64,000 bases of DNA, taken from Spirochaetia bacterium (GTDB taxonomy: Bacteria > Spirochaetota > UBA4802 > UBA5550). Shown one piece after another: positions 17,894 through 26,240 of the stretch. The first letter of the stretch is position 1, and every line of letters begins with the position of its first letter. A program made the position numbers and the translations under genes. The stretch is from NCBI GenBank assembly GCA_009885955.1, contig VFJS01000002.1:124001-188000 (forward strand), written 5' to 3'. The notes below the pieces were generated by a model that saw only the letters and a program-made list of their open reading frames with translations, ran no database searches and was not told the origin of the DNA.

Positions 17894-19032
17894 AATACGG
17901 ATTGTATATTCACTTCCCCTTCTGCAGAGGGAAATGTGACTACTGCGGATTTTATTCAATCCCTTTGCTGAAGGATGAATTAAAGGCGGTCTATCTGAAA
18001 TCCCTGGACCGCGAACTGGATATGAGATTGTCCTCAATGAAGGATGCTGAATTTGACACGATATACTTCGGAGGCGGTACCCCGTCTTTATTCAGCCCTG
18101 AAGAATTTTATACGCTGATGAAATCCATTTCCCGCAGGGCCAATCTCTCCCATGACACGGAAGTTTCAATGGAGATGAATCCCGGCGATGCCCGCACAGA
18201 CAGGATAAAGGGTTACCGGGACTCCGGTATAAACAGAATTATTCTCGGTGTTCAAACCTTAACGGCAAGGCTCCATGATGTTCTCGGAAGATATTCATCT
18301 GTATGCACAACATCCCATCTGGATGAATTTTTTTCTGTACCTGATGTTGTCCACTGTGTCGACCTTATCATCGGAATTCCCGGTGAGACCCCCGGCGAAC
18401 TTGAACATGATATACGGGCCCTGTCCTCATACAGGCCTGGCCATATCTCCGCATATATCCTTTCAATAGAACAGGGGACTCCCCTGGAGCATAGATATGA
18501 AAAGAATGATTCCCTCGATGAATTCCAGAGGGAAAGGTATTATCAGGCAATTCATCTTCTTGAGAAGTCAGGTTATGTACAGTATGAAATATCGAATTTT
18601 TCCCTTCCTGGTCTTGAATCCCGGCACAACATGAAATACTGGACCTTTATGCCCTATCTTGGCATCGGGGCAGGCGCCCATTCCTTTATTAATGGGGAAA
18701 GATATTGCAACAATCCGTCTGTTGATGAATACATGCATTCAAGTGAACTTCACATAACAATTGATAAAAGGACCAGGGAGTCTGCAGTTATGGAGTATAT
18801 GATGACAGGGCTGAGGCTGGTTAAGGGGATAGACATCTCATCTTTCGAAGAGAGGTTCGGCATGAAGTTAAATAAGGAGACGCTTTCATATTTTGCCGAT
18901 CTGGACGGCAGGGGCCTTCTTATGTATAATAAAAATATTGACGGTGGAAATATCAGGCTGTCAAGGGAGAGTTACATCATCGCTGATTCAATTATTTTCG
19001 GGATTATCAATGTAATGGGAGGTAATTTCTGA
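17890..19032 (+). CDS. hemW: Radical SAM haem chaperone HemW (HemN-like)
   Basis: Radical SAM protein of the HemW group, known to bind haem and deliver it to target proteins. It is often misannotated as oxygen-independent coproporphyrinogen oxidase. The [4Fe-4S] motif is CRGKCDYC (C12, C16, C19), without the extra Cys found directly after it in true HemN (HemN has CxxxCxxCxC). Further landmarks are IYFGGGTPSLF, LGVQTL, IIGIPGETPG, and YEISNFSLPGLESRHNMKYW. The HemN_C-like domain fills the last 100 residues. Length, 380, is normal. The ATG overlaps the nagZ stop (ATGA), so translation is coupled although no functional link is obvious. A haem-loading protein is of interest given the predicted haem-c protein at 37819. 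Confidence 0.9.
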   Translation: MKYGLYIHFPFCRGKCDYCGFYSIPLLKDELKAVYLKSLDRELDMRLSSMKDAEFDTIYFGGGTPSLFSPEEFYTLMKSISRRANLSHDTEVSMEMNPGDARTDRIKGYRDSGINRIILGVQTLTARLHDVLGRYSSVCTTSHLDEFFSVPDVVHCVDLIIGIPGETPGELEHDIRALSSYRPGHISAYILSIEQGTPLEHRYEKNDSLDEFQRERYYQAIHLLEKSGYVQYEISNFSLPGLESRHNMKYWTFMPYLGIGAGAHSFINGERYCNNPSVDEYMHSSELHITIDKRTRESAVMEYMMTGLRLVKGIDISSFEERFGMKLNKETLSYFADLDGRGLLMYNKNIDGGNIRLSRESYIIADSIIFGIINVMGGNF

Positions 19033-19082
19033 ATGAATCGGCATGCTGATGCGGGACAGAGAAAGTAAATGGCTTCCGGATA

Positions 19083-20021
19083 TTACCTGATGACAAAGTA
19101 ATTTTTATGATTATCCATTAACCTCTTGAAATATTGAGCCTCTTTTAATTTTCCTGAAATATTGCAGTAATAGGCTAGAATTTCACTCAAGCGTATTATG
19201 AACACGTTCAGATCGCGGCCTTTCATTCCCTTGGTAATTTCCCCTTTGCCGGTTTTTATCAAATCTACTGATAATTTCAGAAACTGGTTAAAGGAGGAAA
19301 TTTCATGCTTGAATTCGTGATCATTTGTCTTATACAGGATATTTATTTTATGTTCATCCATGGCGCCGGACTGCGTGAAATATTTTTTAATATCTCCCAT
19401 GGCTTTACTGATTAATACCTTGTTGTAGCCGGTCATCAACCCGTCCTTGAGAATTTCATAAGCCCTGATTCTTTTATCATCGGAGTCGGGTTTCTCCCTG
19501 AAAGTGCTCTCATACAGGTTGAATGCGATTTTTTCCACCTCTTTGCAGTCAAGGTCTTTGATTATGATATTTGCCAGCTTTTTGTAGTTATTCGGGTTTC
19601 TGTCCAGAATCTTTATGTAAAGTTCAATTCCTTTAACCGCTTCAGAGTAAATCGGGAGCGTCTTAGTTGAATAATCCTTGTTCAACAGATATTTCATCCC
19701 CTCGATGATCATCGAGGATTGTGCAGTGAGCAGAAGGGCATCCATGTCAGGTTCAAAATCGAGGGAGGACCTTTTTCTAATCCCGGGTAGTTCCTCACGG
19801 GGAATAACATTTTTTATATTCTTATCAACATGAGGAGTTATTTCCGGCTCAATTTCATGTGAAATGATATCATCTGATGTTTCATCTGACTTGATATCTT
19901 CATCATTGATAAATGAAGATATCTCATCATTCAATGATCCAGGTTTTTCAGATTGCTTATGTGAATCAGCAGGCTTTTTATCATCAAAGAGGGATGAAAA
20001 GTCATCATCTTTATCAGGCAT
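19083..20021 (-). CDS. Hypothetical acidic/helical protein
   Basis: A 312-residue protein I do not recognise. The first 95 residues are highly acidic and low in complexity (DDDFSSLFDDKK, Ser/Asp/Glu stretches) and probably disordered. Residues from about 95 on are rich in predicted helices with TPR-like spacing (KGIELYIKILDRNPNNYKK, NLYESTFREKPDSDD) but no clear repeat. There is no signal peptide or membrane segment, so it should be cytoplasmic. An AGGGA SD 8 nt before the ATG supports the start. It stands alone on the minus strand between hemW and alr. The plan, a disordered acidic leader plus helical body, suggests a protein-binding adaptor, but that is inference. Confidence 0.7.
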   Translation of the reverse strand: MPDKDDDFSSLFDDKKPADSHKQSEKPGSLNDEISSFINDEDIKSDETSDDIISHEIEPEITPHVDKNIKNVIPREELPGIRKRSSLDFEPDMDALLLTAQSSMIIEGMKYLLNKDYSTKTLPIYSEAVKGIELYIKILDRNPNNYKKLANIIIKDLDCKEVEKIAFNLYESTFREKPDSDDKRIRAYEILKDGLMTGYNKVLISKAMGDIKKYFTQSGAMDEHKINILYKTNDHEFKHEISSFNQFLKLSVDLIKTGKGEITKGMKGRDLNVFIIRLSEILAYYCNISGKLKEAQYFKRLMDNHKNYFVIR

Positions 20022-20200
20022 TATTGTTTCCCTTAGTTAGATTAGAAATAAGTAATCTCGATGAGCCAATCCTACATATTAAAACTGATATATCCGGCAT
20101 CATGTATTGAATTAATACGGCAACTATATCATGTCAAACCTAAAATTTGTTATTTGACAAGAATAATTTGTACAAAAAAATAAAATTATAGGAAATGATA

Positions 20201-21340
20201 TTATTTGTTATTAATATAAATCCTCGGCACACGTTTTGAGATATTACAGGTAATCTCATAGGGGATTGTTCCTGCCAGTACGGCAATATCATTTACCGTT
20301 ACCCTTTCCTTGCCGAACAGGATTACCTCTTCGCCGGCAGGATACAGATCATCCCCGAGGTTTACAAGTATCTGGTCCATGGTGACCCTGCCTGCCACGG
20401 GATAGATCCTGCCATTGATGATTACCATTCCCTTATTTGATAATGACCTTGAATATCCGTCCCCATACCCTATGGGAACCGTTGCTATATTGGAATCTTT
20501 TTCAGCTATATAGGTAAGTCCGTAGGAAAGGGGCGTCCCTTTTTTCACCTTTTTGACGAAAATAATGAAACTTTTTAACGTCATCACAGGGGATAACTCA
20601 ACCTGAGTACTGAACCCGGGACCGGGGAGGGCTCCATAGGACATTATTCCGGGCCTGATCATGTTGAAAAAGGGATCTCCATATTTTACCGCACCGGCGC
20701 TGTTGGCAATATGCCTCAGCGGGATGTGTATCCCCGATTTTTCTATTTCACCGGTTATGGCCTTGAATATTTCAACCTGGCCGAGGGTAAATTCGTCCCG
20801 TTTCTCGTCGGCAACGGGGAAATGGGAGTAGATGCCTTCCAGAATTACATTATCAAGCTGATCTATTTTTTTTGCCGTTTCAACAGCATCAGGCGCTGCA
20901 CAGCCGATTCTCCCCATGCCGGTATCAACTTTCAGGTGTACCTTTACTCTCTTCCCGGTTTCCGAAGCTGAATCTGAAATATACGATGCCAGCGAATAAT
21001 CAGCAACGGTCTGTGAAACATCATATTCATGCAGGATCTTTACCTGATCCTCTTCCTGAAGGATAAGGCCGAGAAGGAGTATGGGGATATCCACACCGGC
21101 ATTTCTTATATCCACTGCCTCATCCAGGTTTGATACGCCAAGCATGTCAACAAGCCTGTTTTTGCCTGCAAACCTGGAAATTTCCAGGATTCCATGGCCG
21201 TATGCATCTGCCTTGACAGGGAGGAGTATCCGGACGCCTTCACCCGCTATTTTTTTTAATGCGAGCAGATTCCTTTTAAATGAATCCAGGTCTATCTCAG
21301 CAAAGGTTTTTCTAAGCATGCCTATAACCGTTAACTGCAA
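20201..21340 (-). CDS. alr: Alanine racemase
   Basis: PLP enzyme making D-alanine for peptidoglycan. The PLP lysine is K43 in PVKADAYGHG, and the second catalytic residue is Y273 in LSYGLTY. HLKVDTGMGRIG, IRPGIMSYG and VPIGYGDGYSR are further family blocks. Two starts compete. TTG at 21340 has AGGA at a 7-nt spacing, while the ATG at 21319 gives the usual N-terminus MLRKTFAEIDL but has only a short AGG 3-4 nt away. I keep the TTG because of the SD; the enzyme would then carry 7 extra residues. Total 379 residues, normal for the family. It is apparently a single-gene unit. Confidence 0.93.
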   Translation of the reverse strand: MQLTVIGMLRKTFAEIDLDSFKRNLLALKKIAGEGVRILLPVKADAYGHGILEISRFAGKNRLVDMLGVSNLDEAVDIRNAGVDIPILLLGLILQEEDQVKILHEYDVSQTVADYSLASYISDSASETGKRVKVHLKVDTGMGRIGCAAPDAVETAKKIDQLDNVILEGIYSHFPVADEKRDEFTLGQVEIFKAITGEIEKSGIHIPLRHIANSAGAVKYGDPFFNMIRPGIMSYGALPGPGFSTQVELSPVMTLKSFIIFVKKVKKGTPLSYGLTYIAEKDSNIATVPIGYGDGYSRSLSNKGMVIINGRIYPVAGRVTMDQILVNLGDDLYPAGEEVILFGKERVTVNDIAVLAGTIPYEITCNISKRVPRIYINNK

Positions 21341-21457
21341 TAAAATTTCCTACCAGGTAATGTCCAGCCTGATAACCAGCATATGTAAAGTTGCCTTTAT
21401 TTGATCCATGAAATGAAATTTAAAGATTATTATTTTATGTCAATATATTTATTCTCA

Positions 21458-22198
21458 TCATTCCATGGTCAGTTGTATTTCACGGATTATCCATTCTCTA
21501 TCCCCTGTACTGATTTCCATTCTTGAAATGAACTTTTCAGGAATTTCAGTGAATAGCTCCATTGGTATTTTCTTTACCGGGTGCTCCATGATGATGGAGA
21601 AAGCATGGAGGTATATGGACTTGTCATGGACAATTTCCCTTGAGCCGTACCGGGTATCCCCGGCAATGGGGGCGCCGATTGATGACAGCTGTGATCGTAT
21701 CTGATGCTTCTTGCCGGTAATGAGTTCAATCAGTACCAACGCATGGGATTTATTCCTTTTGACAGCCATATACTTAAGGCGTACAGGCACGGAACCCGGT
21801 TCCTGCGTGCCGGTAATTACTGAAATGTCATCAACCCTTTTCATAAACTGGTTTAATTCATGCCATTCCCCTTTATTCGTCGCGATGGAGGATGGATTCT
21901 CTGTAATAGCCATGTAGAATTTTTTTATCCCCGATGTTATAAATGCAGCGTGAAGCCTCCTTGCGGATTTTGATGTCCTTGCAAAGAGCATTATTCCTGA
22001 AACAGGCTTGTCAAGTCTGTGGGCCGGGGCCAGGAAAACATTCCCTTTTTTGCTGTATTTCACTTTTAAATATTCCTTTATGATATCAGGAAGAGGCTTT
22101 TCTCCGCTGATATCACCCTGGCTCAACTGGCCGGGATCTTTGTCCACTGCCAGAATATGATTGTCTTCATGGATGATTTTTAATTTCATTTCAGTCAT
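21458..22198 (-). CDS. RluA-family RNA pseudouridine synthase
   Basis: Pseudouridine synthase of the RluA group, isomerising a uridine in rRNA or tRNA. The catalytic motif HRLDKPVSG at about 60-68 supplies the nucleophile D63. The N-terminal HEDNHILAVDKDPGQL and the later GKKHQIRSQLSSIGAPIAGDTRYG are typical of the fold. At 246 residues it lacks the S4 domain found in RluC/RluD, which makes it a short TruC/RluA-like member. Target position cannot be predicted. It lies 117 bp upstream of alr in the same direction, with no visible terminator between, so weak co-transcription is possible. Confidence 0.9.
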   Translation of the reverse strand: MTEMKLKIIHEDNHILAVDKDPGQLSQGDISGEKPLPDIIKEYLKVKYSKKGNVFLAPAHRLDKPVSGIMLFARTSKSARRLHAAFITSGIKKFYMAITENPSSIATNKGEWHELNQFMKRVDDISVITGTQEPGSVPVRLKYMAVKRNKSHALVLIELITGKKHQIRSQLSSIGAPIAGDTRYGSREIVHDKSIYLHAFSIIMEHPVKKIPMELFTEIPEKFISRMEISTGDREWIIREIQLTME

Positions 22199-22425
22199 GG
22201 TAATAAGATATTATAGAATAAGATAGAGAATAGAAGATTTAATACTATGCTTTTATTTCAGATGAATCCGTGAATAATCCAGTTAAAGTTGTTGCTGAAT
22301 ATGGCATGCCATGTAATAATGTCATTAATAAAATTATAAAAAATCATATAAAAATGTGAATAAAATTATTAGAGAAAAAAAAATCTTGAAATAATAAGTA
22401 AAAAAAAAATACTTGCATTTTATGG

Positions 22426-22507
22426 GCGAGCGTGGTGGAACTGGCAGACACGCTAGACTTAGGATCTAGTGCCGAAAGGTGTGGGGGTTCGAGTCCCTTC
22501 GCTCGCA
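22426..22507 (+). tRNA. tRNA-Leu (UAG)
   Basis: Class II tRNA with acceptor GCGAGCG/CGCTCGC, anticodon stem CTAGA/TCTAG around CTTAGGA (anticodon TAG, reading CUA), a long variable arm and T arm GGG-TTCGAGT-CCC. The discriminator is A. CCA is not encoded. It is 4 bp from tRNA-Gly, so both come from one transcript that ends at the terminator at 22587. Confidence 0.95.
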
Positions 22508-22511
22508 ATAA

Positions 22512-22583
22512 GCGGGAATAACTCAGTGGTAGAGTACAACCTTGCCAAGGTTGGAGTCGCGGGTTCAAATCCCGTTTCCCGCT
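22512..22583 (+). tRNA. tRNA-Gly (GCC)
   Basis: Cloverleaf with acceptor GCGGGAA/TTCCCGC, anticodon stem CAACC/GGTTG around TTGCCAA (anticodon GCC) and T arm GCGGG/CCCGT around TTCAAAT. The discriminator is T, usual for bacterial tRNA-Gly. CCA is not encoded. Confidence 0.95.
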
Positions 22584-22586
22584 CAT

Positions 22587-22631
22587 AAAACATGGCTATC
22601 TGGCTGCAAAATCCGATAGCCATGTTTTTTT
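22587..22631 (+). terminator. Rho-independent terminator after the tRNA pair
   Basis: Perfect 10-bp stem CATGGCTATC/GATAGCCATG, extended by flanking A-T pairs, with a 14-nt loop and followed by seven T. It lies 4 bp after tRNA-Gly and about 95 bp before tig. This is the only hairpin in the window with a classical U tract, which makes it a useful contrast to the tract-less palindromes elsewhere. Confidence 0.9.
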
Positions 22632-22725
22632 ACAGCTAATTATTCATTTCAAAAAATGTTTGACTCCAGCATAGCCGGCTTCTCAATTGCACTATTATAA
22701 TTTTATTTGATAGAGGTGATTCCAA

Positions 22726-24063
22726 TTGCAAATAACAGAAAAAAAACTGGAAAATGCCGTCGTTGAACTGCAGATCGACATACCAAATGAAATGGTCAAA
22801 CATCAATATGATGCAGTTTTTGAAAAGATACAAAAAACCGCAAAGGTTGATGGTTTCAGAAAAGGGAAGGCCCCGCTTAAAATAATAGAGGTAAAATACC
22901 ATAAACATGCGGATGAGGATGTTGCAAACAATCTTGCCAAGGAATATTTCATACAAGCAGTAAAGGAAAAAGGGATGAAACCGATAACAGAACCGGTCTA
23001 CGAATTCAACAGTATAAACCGTGATGAGCCTTTTTCCTTTAAGGCGGTTTTTGAAGTTTTCCCCACGGTTGAGCTCGGCAAATTCAAACAAATTCCAGCT
23101 GAAGAAAGGTCATGCTCGGTAAGCGACGAGGATGTTGCCAGGGAACTTGATGTGCTCCAGGAAAATTACTCTAGAATTGAAAAAAAAGAGGACGGTTCCG
23201 CTGTACAAAACAGCGACAACATTAAACTGAAGCTGAAAAGAATTGATAATATTGACAGCAGCGAAATTGAAAAAACGCCATTCAGGGAATTTTCAATCAT
23301 AGTCGGGAAAAGCAAGGATAAATATACCATAGACAAGGAAACCCTTGGCATGAAGATCGGTGAGGAGAAGGAGATCGAAATAACCTATCCCAAAGATTAT
23401 TCCGTTTCTGAACTGGCAGGAAAGAAGGTCAAATATCTGATTGGTATCATTGAGATCAATAAAATGATACTTCCCGATGTAAATGATGAATTTGCAAAAA
23501 GGCTGAATTATGAATCTCTGAACGATATGAAATCAAAAATAAGGGAAAATATTGATACATATATAAAAGATAAGATTAAAAATGAAGTCAAGTCTGATAT
23601 TATGAAACATATCTTCGAAAATTCAAAATTTGATATTCCCGATTCTATGATCAGAAGGGAGATGAACAGTATTTATCAAAAGACCTGCTCAAAAATCGGT
23701 TTTACCGGTAATATTGACGAATTAGAGGCTACCTACGGGATAAATAAGGAAGAATTTTTAAATAAAATCAGAGGGGAAGCTGTCCAGTCCATTAAAACAG
23801 GTATTGTTCTTCATGAGATAGGCAAAGTTGAAGATATTAAAGTATCAGATGATATGATAAATGATGCCATTGTTAAAATATCAAAACAGAGCAATACAAC
23901 AATTGAGAAAATCGAGGAGATCATCAGCCAGGGTGATAACAGGGATGAACTTATCAATGATCTGAAATATGAAGCTGCTTTTAATTTTATATATGATAAC
24001 GCAAAGATAAAAAAGCTGAAACCGGTTAAATTTGAAGAATTGGTTAAGGAAAAAGTAACATAA
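22726..24063 (+). CDS. tig: Trigger factor
   Basis: Ribosome-associated chaperone and peptidyl-prolyl isomerase that meets nascent chains at the exit tunnel. The ribosome-binding signature GFRKGKAP lies at 43-50 in the N-terminal domain. The middle FKBP-like domain spans about 150-250, and the rest is the helical C-terminal chaperone domain. At 445 residues it is typical. The start is TTG, supported by AGAGGTG at a 7-nt spacing, and no ATG lies near. The gene heads a proteostasis run with clpP, clpX and lon, an order common in bacteria. A 297-bp gap before clpP leaves room for a second promoter. Confidence 0.94.
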   Translation: MQITEKKLENAVVELQIDIPNEMVKHQYDAVFEKIQKTAKVDGFRKGKAPLKIIEVKYHKHADEDVANNLAKEYFIQAVKEKGMKPITEPVYEFNSINRDEPFSFKAVFEVFPTVELGKFKQIPAEERSCSVSDEDVARELDVLQENYSRIEKKEDGSAVQNSDNIKLKLKRIDNIDSSEIEKTPFREFSIIVGKSKDKYTIDKETLGMKIGEEKEIEITYPKDYSVSELAGKKVKYLIGIIEINKMILPDVNDEFAKRLNYESLNDMKSKIRENIDTYIKDKIKNEVKSDIMKHIFENSKFDIPDSMIRREMNSIYQKTCSKIGFTGNIDELEATYGINKEEFLNKIRGEAVQSIKTGIVLHEIGKVEDIKVSDDMINDAIVKISKQSNTTIEKIEEIISQGDNRDELINDLKYEAAFNFIYDNAKIKKLKPVKFEELVKEKVT

Positions 24064-24360
24064 AATATTGAAATGATTCATAATGTTCAATATATTTTAA
24101 TAAATTCTTCATTATAATTGTTTATAATTTTGATGAAAGATTCTAAATTTATATAAAAAGATTTCTGATTAAATCGGTATGTTGCCGAATTTAATTAGGA
24201 GAAGTGTAAAATTCAGAAAAGATCAAATAATTAAGCTGATTTTCAAAGGTATATTTAATTATTATTGCATGCACAAGTCCGGATAAGAAGATTAATTATT
24301 TTGATTACAAACAGTATGTAGGCATCAAATTCTAAAAAACCGTTTTATGAGGAGAAAATA
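24064..24360. other. Intergenic region between tig and clpP
   Basis: About 300 bp of AT-rich DNA without a convincing reading frame. An AGGAGA sequence near 24200 is followed only by a frame of a few codons. The stretch probably carries the clpP promoter, but I could not identify clear -35/-10 boxes or a CIRCE-type inverted repeat. Confidence 0.5.
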
Positions 24361-24942
24361 ATGAGTCTTGTTCCAATTGTAGTTGAACAAACCAGCAGGG
24401 GTGAAAGATCCTATGATATATATTCCAGGCTTTTAAAAGATAGAATAGTATTTCTGGGTGAGGGTATTAATGATTATATATCAAGCCTCATCATTGCGCA
24501 GTTTCTGTTTCTTGAAGCAGAGGATCCCGACAAGGATATTTACCTCTACATAAATTCTCCCGGAGGAATTGTTACATCCGGCCTTGCTATTTATGACACC
24601 ATGCAGTACATAAAGCCCGATGTCGCGACAATTTGCATTGGACAGGCCGCGTCCATGGGTTCTCTTCTGCTTGCATCCGGTGCCCCGGGGAAACGTTCAG
24701 CGCTTCCCAATTCTAGAATTATGATCCACCAGCCCATGGGCGGCTTCCAGGGACAGGCATCGGATATTATTATCCATGCCAATGAAATAATCAAGATCAA
24801 GGACAGGCTGAATGAGATATATGCAAAGCATAGCGGGCAGAATGTAGATAAGATCAGCAAGGATGTGGACAGGGATTATTTCATGAGCGCTGAAGAGTCC
24901 AGGGAATATGGAATTATCGACAAGGTTATTGCAAAAAAATAG
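24361..24942 (+). CDS. clpP: ATP-dependent Clp protease proteolytic subunit
   Basis: Serine peptidase forming the 14-subunit ClpP barrel that degrades proteins fed by ClpX. The catalytic triad is complete: S98 in GQAASMGS, H123 in RIMIHQP and D172 in VDRDYFMS. Other blocks are INSPGG (oxyanion region) and GVV-like [10 protein letters not shown]. The 193-residue length is standard. TGAGGAG lies 6 nt before the ATG. ClpX follows 13 bp downstream, so both are made from one mRNA. ClpP proteins usually lose a short propeptide; here the first residues [20 protein letters not shown] match the common N-terminus with almost no propeptide. Confidence 0.97.
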   Translation: MSLVPIVVEQTSRGERSYDIYSRLLKDRIVFLGEGINDYISSLIIAQFLFLEAEDPDKDIYLYINSPGGIVTSGLAIYDTMQYIKPDVATICIGQAASMGSLLLASGAPGKRSALPNSRIMIHQPMGGFQGQASDIIIHANEIIKIKDRLNEIYAKHSGQNVDKISKDVDRDYFMSAEESREYGIIDKVIAKK

Positions 24943-24955
24943 GCGAGGTACAGGA

Positions 24956-26212
24956 ATGACTACAAAAAAAAAGGATGTAAAGGCTAAACTGTTCTGTTCC
25001 TTCTGCGGCAAGAGCCAGGAAGTGGTGAAAAAACTGGTTGCCGGGCCTGATGTCTATATCTGCGATGAATGCATTGAGCTCTGTAATGAAATTGTAGCAG
25101 ATGAAAACAGTGATAACCTTGAGGGTGATTTCAAAAATCTTCCAAAACCGAAGGAGATAAACCAGATTCTGAATGAATATGTAATCGGGCAGGAGGAAGC
25201 CAAAAAAATTCTTTCTGTTGCTGTTTACAATCATTACAAGAGAATTTTCTCTAATACAAAACTTAAGAAAAATGATGTTGAACTGGAAAAGAGCAACATC
25301 CTTCTCACCGGACCCACTGGTTCTGGAAAGACTCTCCTTGCTCAGACACTTGCCAGGATATTAAATGTCCCCTTTGCCATCGTAGATGCCACCTCCCTTA
25401 CGGAAGCGGGATATGTAGGTGAGGATGTGGAGAATATACTTTTACGGCTGATCCAGAATGCCAATGGTGATGTGAAGAAGGCGGAAGTCGGCATCATATA
25501 CATCGATGAGATAGACAAGATTTCAAGAAAGTCCGAAAATCCTTCCATCACGAGAGACGTTTCCGGAGAAGGAGTGCAGCAGGCCCTGCTGAAAATCGTT
25601 GAAGGGACCATTGCAAATGTGCCTCCACAGGGAGGGAGAAAGCATCCCCACCAGGAATTTATTTCCATTGATACAAGAAATATCCTCTTTATCGTAGGCG
25701 GTGCATTTATCGGACTGGAAAATATGGTGCAGAAGCGTATAGGGAATAAAACCATGGGTTTCGGCGCGGATATTAAATCTAAAAAAGATATCGAAATTGA
25801 GAACATACTCGAACAGCTGATTCCCGAAGATCTTATCAAATACGGTATGATTCCGGAATTCGTCGGCAGGTTCCCCATAATAGCAGTACTCAGCCAGCTC
25901 GACAGGGAGGCCTTATACAAGATTCTTATTGAGCCTAAGAATGCCCTGATTAAGCAGTATAAGAAAATTTTCTCCTTTGAAGAGGTGACTATAGAATTTT
26001 CAGATGATGCCGTTGTTGAAATTGCAAATATCGCTATGGACAGGGAGCTGGGCGCAAGGGGCCTCAGGGCCGTTCTTGAGTCTCTGATGCTCGATTTGAT
26101 GTACGATGTCCCCTCAACAGATAATATCAGCAAAATCATCATTAACAGGGATATGGTCATTGGAGTGTCAGGGCCGGTGATTATATACAACGAAGAAGAG
26201 AAGTCAGCTTAA
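24956..26212 (+). CDS. clpX: ClpX ATPase subunit of ClpXP
   Basis: AAA+ unfoldase that recognises tagged or damaged proteins and threads them into ClpP. The N-terminal zinc-binding domain has C14, C17, C36 and C39. Walker A is GPTGSGKT at 119-126, pore loop GYVGED at 152-157, Walker [10 protein letters not shown], and the RKHPHQ motif of the RKH loop lies in the central part. The frame is open 48 bp further upstream, but the ATG at 24956 gives the standard N-terminus (MTTKKKDVK) and has GAGG upstream. That makes 418 residues. An IGF-like loop, [14 protein letters not shown], is where ClpX docks on ClpP. Confidence 0.97.
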   Translation: MTTKKKDVKAKLFCSFCGKSQEVVKKLVAGPDVYICDECIELCNEIVADENSDNLEGDFKNLPKPKEINQILNEYVIGQEEAKKILSVAVYNHYKRIFSNTKLKKNDVELEKSNILLTGPTGSGKTLLAQTLARILNVPFAIVDATSLTEAGYVGEDVENILLRLIQNANGDVKKAEVGIIYIDEIDKISRKSENPSITRDVSGEGVQQALLKIVEGTIANVPPQGGRKHPHQEFISIDTRNILFIVGGAFIGLENMVQKRIGNKTMGFGADIKSKKDIEIENILEQLIPEDLIKYGMIPEFVGRFPIIAVLSQLDREALYKILIEPKNALIKQYKKIFSFEEVTIEFSDDAVVEIANIAMDRELGARGLRAVLESLMLDLMYDVPSTDNISKIIINRDMVIGVSGPVIIYNEEEKSA

Positions 26213-26240
26213 TATAAATTATATTAGAAACAGGATTAAC

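Noticed and set aside
22303-22314. Short palindrome around GCATGC upstream of the tRNA pair
   Set aside because: Only 12 bp, so it can arise by chance, and no binding family is suggested.
25342-26190. 282-codon minus-strand frame opposite clpX
   Set aside because: Antisense shadow of a highly conserved AAA+ gene; Ser/Ile-rich and unrelated to any family seen.
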